Numbered from the stretch's first letter, positions 18,292 through 27,036 are shown. The stretch is DNA of 64,000 nucleotides from Nioella sp. MMSF_3534 (GCF_030732985.1 NZ_JASHJX010000013.1:19653-83652); one strand, 5' to 3'. A program made the numbers and translations. Notes: generated by a model from the letters alone, not told the origin.

Positions 18292-18451
18292 ATCGACGAC
18301 GCGCGCGGGGGCGATCCAACCGCTGATCCGAGCGCTTTATCCCGGCCAAGTCTGGGCGACCTCAATCGCCCGCGCAGGCATCAGCCAAATCGCCTCCGCG
18401 TGGGGGCGCGTCGGCGATGGCGCGGCGGCTTCGCCTTTATTCCGCGCGGGG
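18292..18451. repeat. Direct repeat, copy B, with a 3' extension
   Basis: Bases 18292-18408 repeat copy A. The adjoining 18415-18451 (CGATGGCGCGGCGGCTTCGC onward) recurs 8.5 kb away at 26999-27035. The full element therefore seems to be about 160 bases. Confidence 0.88.
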
Positions 18452-18508
18452 TGGGGATTGAGGGGAGGTATAGTGGCCGGTTTGCCCACCATGAGGGGTT
18501 GGAGGGTT

Positions 18509-18526
18509 GTGGGCACAACTGCCCAC
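18509..18526. repeat. Perfect GTGGGCA/TGCCCAC hairpin
   Basis: GTGGGCA-CAAC-TGCCCAC forms a seven-base-pair stem and is followed by CCTACGC. It lies ten bases beyond the stop of the DUF3800 gene. It could be a REP-like element or a transcription end; no T-run follows. Confidence 0.6.
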
Positions 18527-18536
18527 CCTACGCTAG

Positions 18537-19343
18537 CTAGACTCGAAAGGTTGATGGCGTGCACCGAGCATTGCGGAACAGAGAAATCACCTTTTCATCC
18601 AACTCTAAGTCGTTAAGTGAGTGGATGCACTTGATTCCACTTCCGAGAACCATTCCCCTGTCGTCTCCGGCGAACCGACCTACAATTTCTTCGAAGTACC
18701 GCGTTTCAGGAATTCTGTAGTTTGAAGATGTCTTATTAACGCATTGGTACACGGCATGTGCGGCGAAGTCCGCGAACTCAAGCAGAGGCTCTTCTCCCTT
18801 TGCTCGTGTCGAAATAGAGAATGGATTTAAGGCAGACAATGCTCGGCTTTCGGGGTAAATTGGATTTTCTTTTACCTTCATCAAATAACGAATCATTGCA
18901 TCATAGTCGTGATTTCGTCGTTCCAGAATCACTGAGATATTTTCGGCATTGCCTCCAAAGCGAAGCAAATATCCGCACACAATTTCAAGAAGGTACTTTG
19001 TGCACTTATTATAGAACTTCTGTGGGTTTGCGTCGATAAACTCCTTATAAACACCAAGTGTGCTCTTGTTGGAGACAACGGAGAAAACTCGTACGTGAAG
19101 GTCCGCCATCCTACGGGCAATCAATACCTTTTCCGGATGACCCAAATCTGTCGCATGTTTCCAATTCTTTTTTCCAATCTCAGACTTTACCGCATCAAGC
19201 ATCTGCTTCGCTGCGATCATTGTTGCAGGCTGCATCACCACCGCGGAAATTACAAAATACGGAGACGCACCGCCCGATTTTTCAGATCGAACTTTTTTGA
19301 TACCTGCTTCACCGCTTTCATCGACAAAGACCGTGAAAGCCAT
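18537..19343 (-). CDS. DUF3800 protein on a low-GC patch
   Basis: A 268-residue protein with the DUF3800 signature: FVDESG at residues 6-11 near the N terminus and the late acidic block EFADFAAHAVYQ (Asp192), which together suggest an RNase H-like/DEDD-type metal site. The family is scattered on mobile and defence-associated islands; its function is unsettled. Base composition is clearly more A/T-rich than neighbours and codons such as AAT, TTT and AGA are common, unlike the host genes, so recent acquisition is likely. It lies between the repeat patch and thyX and has no partner gene. Confidence 0.82.
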   Translation of the reverse strand: MAFTVFVDESGEAGIKKVRSEKSGGASPYFVISAVVMQPATMIAAKQMLDAVKSEIGKKNWKHATDLGHPEKVLIARRMADLHVRVFSVVSNKSTLGVYKEFIDANPQKFYNKCTKYLLEIVCGYLLRFGGNAENISVILERRNHDYDAMIRYLMKVKENPIYPESRALSALNPFSISTRAKGEEPLLEFADFAAHAVYQCVNKTSSNYRIPETRYFEEIVGRFAGDDRGMVLGSGIKCIHSLNDLELDEKVISLFRNARCTPSTFRV

Positions 19344-19359
19344 ATTTCACTAACCTCAC

Positions 19360-20265
19360 TCACCCAAACACCTCCACAAACTCCCTCCATTCCCCTGCGC
19401 TCATCCCAGACGTCTCCTGCGTCACCGCCTCGCCAGCGAGCCGCCGTTTGATCACCTCGACGCCCTTGCCGCTCAAATTCACGCCGCCCATCCGGTAATC
19501 CTCGAACGCGCCATAGGCCGCCGGGACCCAGTCTTTCACCATCTCGGCAATCGCCTCGGCATAGACGCGGATTTCGTATTGCGCATGGGCATCGGCGCGC
19601 AGGCGGAGGAAGTGGAAGAGGTTGTGCAGGTCGGTCTTCCAGTACCATTGGGTGTAGACATTGGCGGGCAGGTTCATGCGGGCGAGCTCCCTCGCCAGAC
19701 CCTGCTGGCCGTCCTGGGACAGCATCGACTGGTAATTGTCATAGGCGCGCGTCGAATCGTCCTTTAGGATGCGCAACACGCGCTCGGCCTCCTCCCCCTG
19801 CAGCACGTCCCCGCGCCCCTGGTTGTTCACCACCGATTGCGCGGCGAGCGCGTCGGGGGCGGGGATGTAGAATTCGCGGTCGAGGATCGAATAGCGGGCG
19901 GAGTATTCGTTGACATTGGCGGTGCGGTGGCGGATCCACTGGCGCGCGACGAAGACGGGCAGTTTGACATGCAGCTTGATCTCGCACATCTCGAACGGGG
20001 TGGAGTGCCAGTGGCGCATGAGATAGCGGATCAAGCCACTGTCATCGCGGGCCTTTTTGGTGCCGGCGCCGTAGCTGACGCGCGCCGCCTGAACGATGGC
20101 GGCATCGTCGCCCATATAGTCCACCACCCGCACGAAGCCATGGTCGAGAACCGGCTGCGCGGTATAGAGGTGCTTTTCCATCCCCGGGGCCACCGCGCGC
20201 AAAGTGGGTTGCGCATTTTCGCGGGCTGCGGTGATATCGGCCAATTGATCGTCGCTGAGCGGCAT
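19360..20265 (-). CDS. thyX: FAD-dependent thymidylate synthase ThyX
   Basis: A 301-residue flavoenzyme that methylates dUMP to dTMP using methylenetetrahydrofolate and NADPH. The signature [15 protein letters not shown] is at 112-126. The ATG at 20265 (MPLSDDQ) starts the real protein; the frame stays open upstream by chance. The 90-base gap to the divergent DUF817 gene holds two hairpins that would lie in the thyX leader. Confidence 0.95.
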   Translation of the reverse strand: MPLSDDQLADITAARENAQPTLRAVAPGMEKHLYTAQPVLDHGFVRVVDYMGDDAAIVQAARVSYGAGTKKARDDSGLIRYLMRHWHSTPFEMCEIKLHVKLPVFVARQWIRHRTANVNEYSARYSILDREFYIPAPDALAAQSVVNNQGRGDVLQGEEAERVLRILKDDSTRAYDNYQSMLSQDGQQGLARELARMNLPANVYTQWYWKTDLHNLFHFLRLRADAHAQYEIRVYAEAIAEMVKDWVPAAYGAFEDYRMGGVNLSGKGVEVIKRRLAGEAVTQETSGMSAGEWREFVEVFG

Positions 20266-20283
20266 CGTTTTTCTTTCTTCTTC

Positions 20284-20323
20284 GGGGAATCGCACGGTTC
20301 CCCATATTTTGCCCCACCGGGGC
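20284..20323. promoter_or_regulatory. Two hairpins in the thyX / DUF817 divergent region
   Basis: GGGGAA/TTCCCC (20284-20289 with 20298-20303) and GCCCC-ACC-GGGGC (20311-20323) lie in the 90 bases between two divergent starts. On the minus strand the first hairpin falls just upstream of the thyX ribosome binding region. A role in expression is possible but unproven. Confidence 0.4.
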
Positions 20324-20355
20324 GCAGGACCGCAAGATAAAGGGGCATTTTGAGC

Positions 20356-21261
20356 ATGGCAGATCGCGGAACCGCCTTTCTGGAACGACGATTGGGGGAT
20401 TGGGCGCGGGCGCGGCTGCATCCTTACGCGGCGGAATTCATCATGTTCGTGCTGAAACAGGGCTGGGCCGCGATGTTCGGCATCCTGTTCCTGGTGGCCA
20501 TCATCGGCACCAAGGCGGTGTGGCAGGAGGATTGGGCGCTGGCGCGGTATGATGCGCTGTTCCTGTTTGCGGTGGTGACGCAGGCGGTCTTCGTCTGGCT
20601 GCGGCTGGAGGAATGGGAGGAGGTGAAGGTGATCGCGCTTTTCCACCTGACGGGCACGGTGATGGAGATCTTCAAGCTGGCGCAAGGGTCATGGGACTAT
20701 CCGGAACAGGGGATTTTCGAACTGGGCGGCGTACCGCTTTTCTCCGGCTTCATGTATGCCAGCGTGGGCAGCTACATCGCCCGCGTGATCCGGGTTTTCC
20801 ACATGGAATTCGCGCCTTACCCGCCCTTCTGGACGACGCTGCTGCTGGCGGGTGCGATCTATGGCAATTTCTTCGCCCACCATTTCCTGCCCGACATCCG
20901 GATGGGGCTGTTCCTGGCCACGGTGCTGCTCTTCTGGCGCACCCGCATCTGGTTCTTTCCCGGCACCGACCCGCGCTGGATGCCCCTGCCGGTGGCCGCG
21001 GGGCTGGCGGCCGTGTTCATCTGGATCGCCGAGAACATCGGCACCGTCACACGCACCTGGGCCTATGCGGGGCAGGGGCAGTTCGACATGGTATCGCTTG
21101 GCAAGCTGGGGTCGTGGTACCTGCTGCTCTATGTCAGCTTCGTGACCGTGACGCTGATCATGCGCGATGAGCTGAAGCCGCATCCGGTGCGCCCCGCCCC
21201 ACGAGAAATTTATCGCGGTCCCCACGCGACAAGTGACACTGGCCGCGCTACCATTCCCTGA
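20356..21261 (+). CDS. DUF817 integral membrane protein
   Basis: A 301-residue membrane protein with about eight hydrophobic helices, belonging to DUF817. Conserved-looking blocks include [19 protein letters not shown] and the aromatic-rich [10 protein letters not shown]. Family function is unknown. The ATG at 20356 (MADRG) is chosen; a TTG two codons earlier is possible because AAAGGGG lies nearer to it. It diverges from thyX and ends 19 bases before the glyoxalase gene. Confidence 0.85.
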   Translation: MADRGTAFLERRLGDWARARLHPYAAEFIMFVLKQGWAAMFGILFLVAIIGTKAVWQEDWALARYDALFLFAVVTQAVFVWLRLEEWEEVKVIALFHLTGTVMEIFKLAQGSWDYPEQGIFELGGVPLFSGFMYASVGSYIARVIRVFHMEFAPYPPFWTTLLLAGAIYGNFFAHHFLPDIRMGLFLATVLLFWRTRIWFFPGTDPRWMPLPVAAGLAAVFIWIAENIGTVTRTWAYAGQGQFDMVSLGKLGSWYLLLYVSFVTVTLIMRDELKPHPVRPAPREIYRGPHATSDTGRATIP

Positions 21262-21280
21262 AACGATCAGAGGAACAGTG

Positions 21281-21709
21281 ATGTCCATCCGCTACTACCA
21301 CACAATGGTTCGGGTCAAAGACCTTGAGAAATCCATAGCATTCTACCAGCTCCTGGGCCTTGAGGAGACACGTCGCTACGACAGCGAGGCAGGCCGCTTC
21401 ACCAATGTCTTCATGGCCGCCCCGGATCAGCCGGACTATCCGCTGGAACTGACCTATAACTGGGACGGCGACGAAGGCCTGCCGTCGGATAGTCGCCATT
21501 TCGGGCATCTGGCCTACCGGGTCTCTGATATCTATGCGCTGTGCCAGCATCTGATGGACAATGGCGTCGTGATCAACCGCCCGCCGCGCGATGGCCATAT
21601 GGCCTTTGTCCGCTCGCCCGACAATATCTCGGTGGAGCTGCTTCAGGAGGGGGAGGATCTGCCCCCGGCCGAACCCTGGGCCAGCATGGGCAATACCGGG
21701 CATTGGTGA
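21281..21709 (+). CDS. gloA: Lactoylglutathione lyase (glyoxalase I)
   Basis: A 142-residue VOC-fold metalloenzyme that turns the methylglyoxal-glutathione adduct into S-lactoylglutathione. The four expected metal ligands are His7, Glu56, His76 and Glu119, spaced as in the Escherichia coli enzyme, which uses nickel. AGAGGAACAGTG precedes the ATG at 21281. Its stop overlaps the GTG start of the next gene. Confidence 0.92.
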   Translation: MSIRYYHTMVRVKDLEKSIAFYQLLGLEETRRYDSEAGRFTNVFMAAPDQPDYPLELTYNWDGDEGLPSDSRHFGHLAYRVSDIYALCQHLMDNGVVINRPPRDGHMAFVRSPDNISVELLQEGEDLPPAEPWASMGNTGHW

Positions 21710-22392
21710 TCCGCGCCGCCCTCCTGGCGCTGGTCGCGGCGCTGCTTTCGGGCCCGGCTGCCGCGCAGCAGACCTGTCGGCTGGCGCTGTTGCTGGCGCT
21801 CGATGTCTCGGCCTCGGTCGATGACGCCGAACATCAGATCCAGCGCAACGGGCTGGCGGCGGCGCTTTTGGCGCCCGAGGTGATGGACCCTCTGCTCAAC
21901 GGGCCTGGCCCGGTGGCACTGGCGATCTACGAATGGTCCGGGCGCTTCCAGCAGGATGTGATCTCTGACTGGCGGCTGGTGACGTCCCGCGCGCAGGTGC
22001 TGGAGATCGTGGAGGAATTACAGACAACCCCGCGCACGACGGGGGAATTTCCAACGGCCATCGGCTATGCGATCGGCTTTGCTGCAACCATGTTCGAACA
22101 AGCGCCGCCATGCCTTTTCCAGACCCTGGACGTGGCGGGGGACGGACAGAACAACGATGGCTTCGCCCCGGCGCTGGCCTACCAGCATTTTCCGCTGGAT
22201 GGCGTCACCGTGAACGGGCTGGCCATAGGCGGGGCCAGTCGACAGATCGAGCAATATTTCGCGGATGAGATCATCCGGGGTCCGGGGGCCTTCGTGGAAC
22301 ATGCGCTCAATCATCAGGAATTCGAAGCCGCCATGCGCCGCAAGCTGGAACGCGAGCTGCGGGTGATGGTGCTCGGCGCGCTCGTTCCCTGA
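21706..22392 (+). CDS. DUF1194 secreted von Willebrand-like protein
   Basis: A 228-residue exported protein starting at a GTG that overlaps the gloA stop (GTGA). A signal peptide (LLALVAALLSGPAAAQ) is followed by a von Willebrand A-like fold whose LALDVSASVDD contains the DxSxS metal-binding motif. The block VAGDGQNNDG matches the DUF1194 family. Likely periplasmic with unknown partners. It converges on the Mth938-like gene across a hairpin-rich gap. Confidence 0.85.
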   Translation: MIRAALLALVAALLSGPAAAQQTCRLALLLALDVSASVDDAEHQIQRNGLAAALLAPEVMDPLLNGPGPVALAIYEWSGRFQQDVISDWRLVTSRAQVLEIVEELQTTPRTTGEFPTAIGYAIGFAATMFEQAPPCLFQTLDVAGDGQNNDGFAPALAYQHFPLDGVTVNGLAIGGASRQIEQYFADEIIRGPGAFVEHALNHQEFEAAMRRKLERELRVMVLGALVP

Positions 22393-22421
22393 TCCTTTCA
22401 GCTTGGCAAAAATACCTCGGG

Positions 22422-22522
22422 GGAGTCGCCGCAGGCGACGGGGGCAGCGCCCCCACCGACAGGGAACGCTCTTGAGAAGAACGTTGGGGCAGGCGGATCG
22501 GTGCCGCAGACACCAATCCGCC
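22422..22522. repeat. Cluster of four hairpins after the DUF1194 gene
   Basis: In order: GTCGCC-GCA-GGCGAC (about 22425-22439), GGGGC-AGC-GCCCC (about 22441-22454), AACGCTCTT-GAG-AAGAACGTT with one mismatch (about 22465-22485), and a nested stem GGCGGAT/ATCCGCC enclosing GGTG/CACC (22492-22522). The first part, AAAATACCTCGGGGG followed by the stems, resembles an element I have seen after genes in other Rhodobacteraceae. Confidence 0.7.
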
Positions 22523-22539
22523 CCTCCGGCGTCAGGATC

Positions 22540-22660
22540 GCGGCCCGCAAGGGCCGCGCGGGTCGACATGCGCGAAGCGCATGGCGAAACCTAACTGCGG
22601 CGGTCAATCGCGCCCGGAACGGGCGCGCGGGTCGATGCGCCCGAAGGGCGCAGCGAAATC
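22540..22660 (+). repeat. Two units of a two-hairpin structured repeat
   Basis: Unit 1: stem GCGGCCC-GCAA-GGGCCGC (22540-22557), spacer GCGGGTCGA, stem CATGCGC-GAA-GCGCATG (22567-22583), tail GCGAAACC. Unit 2: stem GCGCCCG-GAA-CGGGCGC (22610-22626), the same spacer, stem TGCGCCC-GAA-GGGCGCA (22636-22652), tail GCGAAATC. Stems differ between units yet remain fully paired. A third copy begins at the window end. Confidence 0.85.
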
Positions 22661-22662
22661 CC

Positions 22663-23016
22663 TCAGACAGGCAGCAGGGCCGCCCCGACACGACGCCCCT
22701 CGGCCAGCAGCACGTTATAGGTGCGGGCAGCAGAGGGTGACCCCATCGGTTCAATGGGAAGGTCCGCGGCCTCCAGCACCCGTCGCAGCTCTGCCGGCAT
22801 CGGCATCATGTCAGCGCCGGTTCCGATCAGCAGCACATCCAGTGCCCCGGCCAGTGCCACCAGCGCGCCCGCATCCTCCAGCCCGCCCCAGGCGCGCACG
22901 CCACCGGGCAGGCACAGGACCGGACCCTCGAAGACCTCTCCGCCGACGCGGAAGAAGCCGGGGCCATAGCCATCCACCGGCCGCGCCTCGCCAAAGCTGA
23001 TTTCGTTCATGCGCAT
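22663..23016 (-). CDS. Mth938-like domain protein
   Basis: A 117-residue soluble protein of the Mth938/NDUFAF3 family (blocks GPGFFRVGGEVFEGPVL, LDVLLIGTGADM and the C-terminal ARTYNVLLAEGRRVGAALLPV). The mitochondrial relative assists complex I assembly; the bacterial role is not settled. AGGGAAAACCGCA precedes the ATG at 23016, favouring it over an ATG two codons later. It follows the TauE/SafE gene by 11 bases and is at the end of the secretion gene run. Confidence 0.85.
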   Translation of the reverse strand: MRMNEISFGEARPVDGYGPGFFRVGGEVFEGPVLCLPGGVRAWGGLEDAGALVALAGALDVLLIGTGADMMPMPAELRRVLEAADLPIEPMGSPSAARTYNVLLAEGRRVGAALLPV

Positions 23017-23027
23017 TGCGGTTTTCC

Positions 23028-23780
23028 CTATTCCCAGATCGGCAGTCCGGTGACCAGCGCCAGCCCGATCACCCCGTAGGCGGCTCCTCGATACAGAGTC
23101 TCGTGGCGGGGATCAAACAATGCCTGCCCCATGAGCGATGTCAGGAAATAGGGCAGGGACAGGATCAGCGCCAATACCATGACGCCAAGCCCCACCGATC
23201 CGCGCAGCAGCAGGTTGCCCACCACCACCACGTCGAGCATTGCCAGAAACAGGATCGTGTTGGCGCGCACCGAGGCGACGCCGCTCTGCCCGGCAAGGTA
23301 GAACAGGATCACCGCAGGCCCCGTCAGCCCGGTCAGCCCGCCGATGCCGCCTGCCGCCGCGCCGATGCCCAGAAGGCCCGGCACCGCCACCTGGCCGCGA
23401 TAGCGCCAGCCCGCGATCAGGGCGGTCAGGGTCACCAGCGCCACAGCGGCCACGATCCAGCGCACTGTATCGCGGTCCAGAAGCGTCAGCAGCCACAGTC
23501 CAAGCGGCACGGTCACCAGTGCCGCCAGCCCCATCGTGCCCACTTCGCGCCGATCGGCCTGTCCCCAGGCGCGCGGCAGCAACGCGGCGGTGCTGGCCAC
23601 GCCGGTCAGCGTGATCAGGGCGATGACGATCTGCGGTTCAAGAAAGATGCCCGCCACGGGCACGAAGATCAGCGCCGTCCCGAACCCGGTAAAGCCGCGC
23701 ACGATTCCGGCGGCAGAGATGGTCAGCAGCAGCCAGACCAGCCCCGGCGTCGCCAGGGCCGTGGCCAGGATATCAGGCAT
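23028..23780 (-). CDS. TauE/SafE-family sulfite/organosulfonate exporter-like protein
   Basis: A 250-residue membrane protein with about eight helices and the two internal repeats of the TauE/SafE family; GFTGFGTALIF and GGLTGLTGPAVILFYLAG are the characteristic Gly-rich loops. Members export sulfite, sulfoacetate or related anions, but no sulfur genes are nearby. The ATG at 23780 overlaps the end of secF by eight bases, so it is probably in the yajC-secD-secF operon. Confidence 0.87.
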   Translation of the reverse strand: MPDILATALATPGLVWLLLTISAAGIVRGFTGFGTALIFVPVAGIFLEPQIVIALITLTGVASTAALLPRAWGQADRREVGTMGLAALVTVPLGLWLLTLLDRDTVRWIVAAVALVTLTALIAGWRYRGQVAVPGLLGIGAAAGGIGGLTGLTGPAVILFYLAGQSGVASVRANTILFLAMLDVVVVGNLLLRGSVGLGVMVLALILSLPYFLTSLMGQALFDPRHETLYRGAAYGVIGLALVTGLPIWE

Positions 23781-24747
23781 CGATATTGGCGAACTGGGTG
23801 CCGCTGGCCCCGCCGCCATCGGTCTTGGACCAGTCGCGCTTGACGCCGAGGCGCAGCAGGATCGCCGAGGCCACGAAGACCGAACTGTAGGTGCCCACCA
23901 CGATGCCCCAGATCATCGCGAAGACGAAGCCGCGGATCACATCGCCACCCAGTACGAACAGCGCAATGAGCGCGATCAGCGTGGTGAAGGAGGTCATGAC
24001 CGTCCGGCTGAGCGTATCGTTGATGGACAGGTTCAGCACCTCTTTCAGCGGACGTTTCTTGAACTTGCGCAGGTTTTCCCGCACCCGGTCGAAGACGATC
24101 ACGGTGTCGTTCAGGGAATAGCCCACGATGGTCAGAAGCGCCGCGATGATGGCCAGGTCGAAGCGGATCTGCAACAGGCAGAAGATGCCGATGGTCAGCG
24201 TCACGTCATGGATGAGCGCCGCCACGGCACCAAGCGAGAACTGCCACTCGAAGCGCAACCAGATATAGATCAGCACCGCCGCGATGGCGAGTGTCACCGC
24301 GATGATCGCGGTTTGCACCAGTTCGCCGGACACGGTCGGGCCGACGCTTTCGACCGAGGGGAAGGTGATGGTTGGATCGACCTCCTGCAACACCGCTTCG
24401 ATGGCGGCGATCGTCTCGGCGCTGACCGATTCCTGCCCGTCCTGCGCCTGCACATTGACCAGCGTCACATGTTCATCGGCCGCGAAAGTCGGGTCGAACA
24501 CCTCGGTGATCGAGATATCGCCCAGGTCCAGCCCCTGAAGCGCCTCGCGATAGGCCGCGACATCCACCTCGGAATGGGCTTCGGTGCGGATCGTGGTGCC
24601 GCCCCGGAAGTCGATGCCGAAATTCAGGCCGATGACGAAGAACAGCACGATCGAGGCCATAACGGCCACGCCCGACGCCACCAGCGCGACGCTGCTCAGC
24701 CGGAAGAAATCCCAATTGGTTTCGGAGGGTACAAGCTTCAGACGCAT
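23773..24747 (-). CDS. secF: Protein translocase subunit SecF
   Basis: A 324-residue membrane protein that with SecD uses the proton motive force to help complete protein export. It has the N-terminal helix, the short periplasmic domain with GIDFRGGTTI, and five C-terminal helices including NDTVIVFDRVREN. It starts four bases after the secD stop and overlaps the TauE/SafE gene. Confidence 0.96.
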   Translation of the reverse strand: MRLKLVPSETNWDFFRLSSVALVASGVAVMASIVLFFVIGLNFGIDFRGGTTIRTEAHSEVDVAAYREALQGLDLGDISITEVFDPTFAADEHVTLVNVQAQDGQESVSAETIAAIEAVLQEVDPTITFPSVESVGPTVSGELVQTAIIAVTLAIAAVLIYIWLRFEWQFSLGAVAALIHDVTLTIGIFCLLQIRFDLAIIAALLTIVGYSLNDTVIVFDRVRENLRKFKKRPLKEVLNLSINDTLSRTVMTSFTTLIALIALFVLGGDVIRGFVFAMIWGIVVGTYSSVFVASAILLRLGVKRDWSKTDGGGASGTQFANIDA

Positions 24748-24751
24748 CGGA

Positions 24752-26416
24752 TTACACCTCGATCTTCTTGGGGCGGCGGCGTTCGAACCAGAGCAGGATC
24801 AACAGCCGGGTGATGTAAATGGCCGTAAAGACCGACGTGATGATCCCAAGCCCGAGCGTGATCGCGAAGCCGCGCACCGGACCCGACCCCATGACATAGA
24901 GGATCACCGCCGTGATGAAGGTGGTGATATTGGCGTCATAAATCGCCGAGCGGGCCTTTTCATAGCCAAGCTCGATGGCGCGGGCAGGCCCCTTTGCGGT
25001 CTTCAGTTCCTCGCGGATACGCTCGAAGATCAGAACATTGGCGTCCACCGCCATACCGATGGTCAGCACGATCCCGGCAATGCCCGGCAGGGTCAGCGTG
25101 GCCCCGATGGCCGAAAGCAGACCGAAGATGAGGCCCACATTGATGATCAGCGCGATATTGGCGAAGACGCCGAACAGCCCGTAGCTTCCGATCATGAAGA
25201 TCAGCACGGCGACGCCCGCCACCATGGCCGCCACTTCGCCCGCCGCGATGCTGTCGGCGCCCAGTTCCGGGCCGATGGTGCGTTCTTCGAGGAAGGTCAT
25301 CTCGGCGGGCAGCGCCCCGGCGCGCAGCAGAACCGCCAGTTCGGTCGAGCCTTCGACGGTGAAGTTGCCGCTGATCTGGCCGGACCCTCCGCAGATCGCC
25401 TCGCGGATCGTCGGGGCGGACAGCACCTGTTCATCCAGCACGATGGCAAAGGGTGCGCCGACGTTGTTCTGGCTGTAGTCGCAGAAGGTCCGCGCCCCGG
25501 CGGTGTTCAGGCGGAAGGTAACGACCGGCTGCCCGTTCTGGTCGAAAGCGGGCTGTGCATCCGTCAGATCCTCGCCCGACAGCACCGGCGATTGTTCCAG
25601 CCGGTAGAGCAGGCCCTCATCCTCCACATCCGGCAACACGATCTCGCGCGCACCGGCCTCCACGTCGCTGCCGCTGCCGCGCCCGGTGACCGGGTGGAAG
25701 GTCAGTTGCGCGGTGGTGCCGATCAGGCGCTTGAGCTCTTCGGCGCTGCCGATGCCGGGCACCTGGATCAGGATGCGGCGGTCGCCCTGGCGCTGGATCG
25801 TGGGTTCGCGGGTGCCGACCTCGTCGACGCGGCGGCGCACGATCTCGATCGACTGGCGCATGGTGCGGTCGTCGGTGGCGGCGCGTTCGGCCTCGGACAG
25901 GGTCACGATGATCGTGTCTCCCTCGGCCCGGATGTCCAGCGTCATGGCGCCAACAGCGGTGACGCTGCTGACCGGCTGGGACAGGGCGCGGACAGCGGCA
26001 AGCGCGGCGGTCATGCCGTCGGGCTGGGAAATGCGCACATGCAGTTCGTCGGGGGGAGAGTCCTGCCGGCGAATGGTGCCGACCGTGTCCCGCTCGTCGC
26101 GCAACGCGTCACGCACCTGCGGCCACAGCCCATCCATCCGCGTGGCATAGACATCCTCGACCTGAACCTCGGCCAGCAGATGCGCGCCGCCCCGCAGGTC
26201 GAGACCTAGATTAACCAGCGAGGAGGGCAGGAAGCCGGGCCAGCCCGACAGGTCGTCTGCGACCTCCTCCTCGGTTGCGGTGCCGGCCTCGATGGCGGCT
26301 GCGGCGTCGTTATGGCGTTCCACGCGGGGGTAGAACAGGTTGGGCATCGCAAACGCGAGCCCGAGGGCGACGAGGCCCCAGATCAGAACCCGGTTCCAGA
26401 GGGGGATATTGAGCAT
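24752..26416 (-). CDS. secD: Protein translocase subunit SecD
   Basis: A 554-residue membrane protein, the larger partner of SecF. It has one N-terminal helix, GLDLRGGAHLLAEV at the start of the large periplasmic P1 region, and a C-terminal membrane domain with GMAVDANVLIFERIREE. It lies between yajC and secF with short spacers. Confidence 0.97.
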   Translation of the reverse strand: MLNIPLWNRVLIWGLVALGLAFAMPNLFYPRVERHNDAAAAIEAGTATEEEVADDLSGWPGFLPSSLVNLGLDLRGGAHLLAEVQVEDVYATRMDGLWPQVRDALRDERDTVGTIRRQDSPPDELHVRISQPDGMTAALAAVRALSQPVSSVTAVGAMTLDIRAEGDTIIVTLSEAERAATDDRTMRQSIEIVRRRVDEVGTREPTIQRQGDRRILIQVPGIGSAEELKRLIGTTAQLTFHPVTGRGSGSDVEAGAREIVLPDVEDEGLLYRLEQSPVLSGEDLTDAQPAFDQNGQPVVTFRLNTAGARTFCDYSQNNVGAPFAIVLDEQVLSAPTIREAICGGSGQISGNFTVEGSTELAVLLRAGALPAEMTFLEERTIGPELGADSIAAGEVAAMVAGVAVLIFMIGSYGLFGVFANIALIINVGLIFGLLSAIGATLTLPGIAGIVLTIGMAVDANVLIFERIREELKTAKGPARAIELGYEKARSAIYDANITTFITAVILYVMGSGPVRGFAITLGLGIITSVFTAIYITRLLILLWFERRRPKKIEV

Positions 26417-26436
26417 CGTCGCGCCTTCAGGTCAGA

Positions 26437-26718
26437 TTATTCGCTTGCGGGTTCGGTCTTGTTCACGACGCGCACGATGGTGTTGCGCACGACGCGGACC
26501 TTGACGTTATCGGCCAACTCGACCTCGACCTCGTCATCATCCTTGACCTTGGAGATCTTGCCGATGAAGCCGCCAGAGGTGATCACCTGGTCACCCCGGC
26601 GCAGCGCCGCAACCATCGCCTCATGCGCCTTGCGCTGTTGCTGCTGCGGGCGGATCATGAGGAAATACATGATCACGAAGATCAGAATGAGCGGGATGAA
26701 CCCGGCGATACCTTCCAT
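26437..26718 (-). CDS. yajC: Preprotein translocase accessory subunit YajC
   Basis: A 93-residue protein with one N-terminal membrane helix (FIPLILIFVIMYFLMIRP), then QQQQRK and a beta-rich domain with GDQVITSGGFIGKI. It binds the SecDF complex. It heads the yajC-secD-secF operon, 20 bases before secD. Confidence 0.95.
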   Translation of the reverse strand: MEGIAGFIPLILIFVIMYFLMIRPQQQQRKAHEAMVAALRRGDQVITSGGFIGKISKVKDDDEVEVELADNVKVRVVRNTIVRVVNKTEPASE

Positions 26719-26940
26719 GGGGGCGTCCTTCTTGTTCCGTGGCGCGGGGCCTTTTGTTGGTCTCTTGCCCCCGCGAAATCGGCGGCACGTTACTGGCGCA
26801 AGGGAAGAAGCGCAAGGCGCGCGGACCGCGTTTACCCCTCCCCAAGGCCGGTTAATGGGGGATATGGTGTGAGTTGGGGGAAACGCAATGCGTGGAAGGA
26901 GCTTTCGGTGCGCGACATTTGCGGTCCGATTGTTCAGAGC
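26719..26940. other. Upstream region of yajC
   Basis: About 220 bases without a gene that must hold the yajC operon promoter. I see no recognisable operator. Confidence 0.4.
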
Positions 26941-26945
26941 CGCGC

Positions 26946-27036
26946 CATTGACGACGCGCGCGGGGGCGCGTCATGCCGGAGGCATGCTTTCAGCATGACG
27001 ATGGCGCGGCGGCTTCGCCTTGATTCCGCGCCCGGC
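26946..27036. repeat. Shortened copy C of the dispersed repeat
   Basis: Its left end GACGACGCGCGCGGGGGCG matches copy B near 18294, and its right end CGATGGCGCGGCGGCTTCGC matches copy B at 18415. The central part is replaced by a short sequence with a GTCATGC...GCATGAC inverted repeat. A ten-base G run follows at 27038-27047. Confidence 0.8.

Noticed and set aside
18097..18451. The paired repeats as a CRISPR array
   Set aside because: There are only two long copies with unequal conservation, no short regular repeats and no cas genes.
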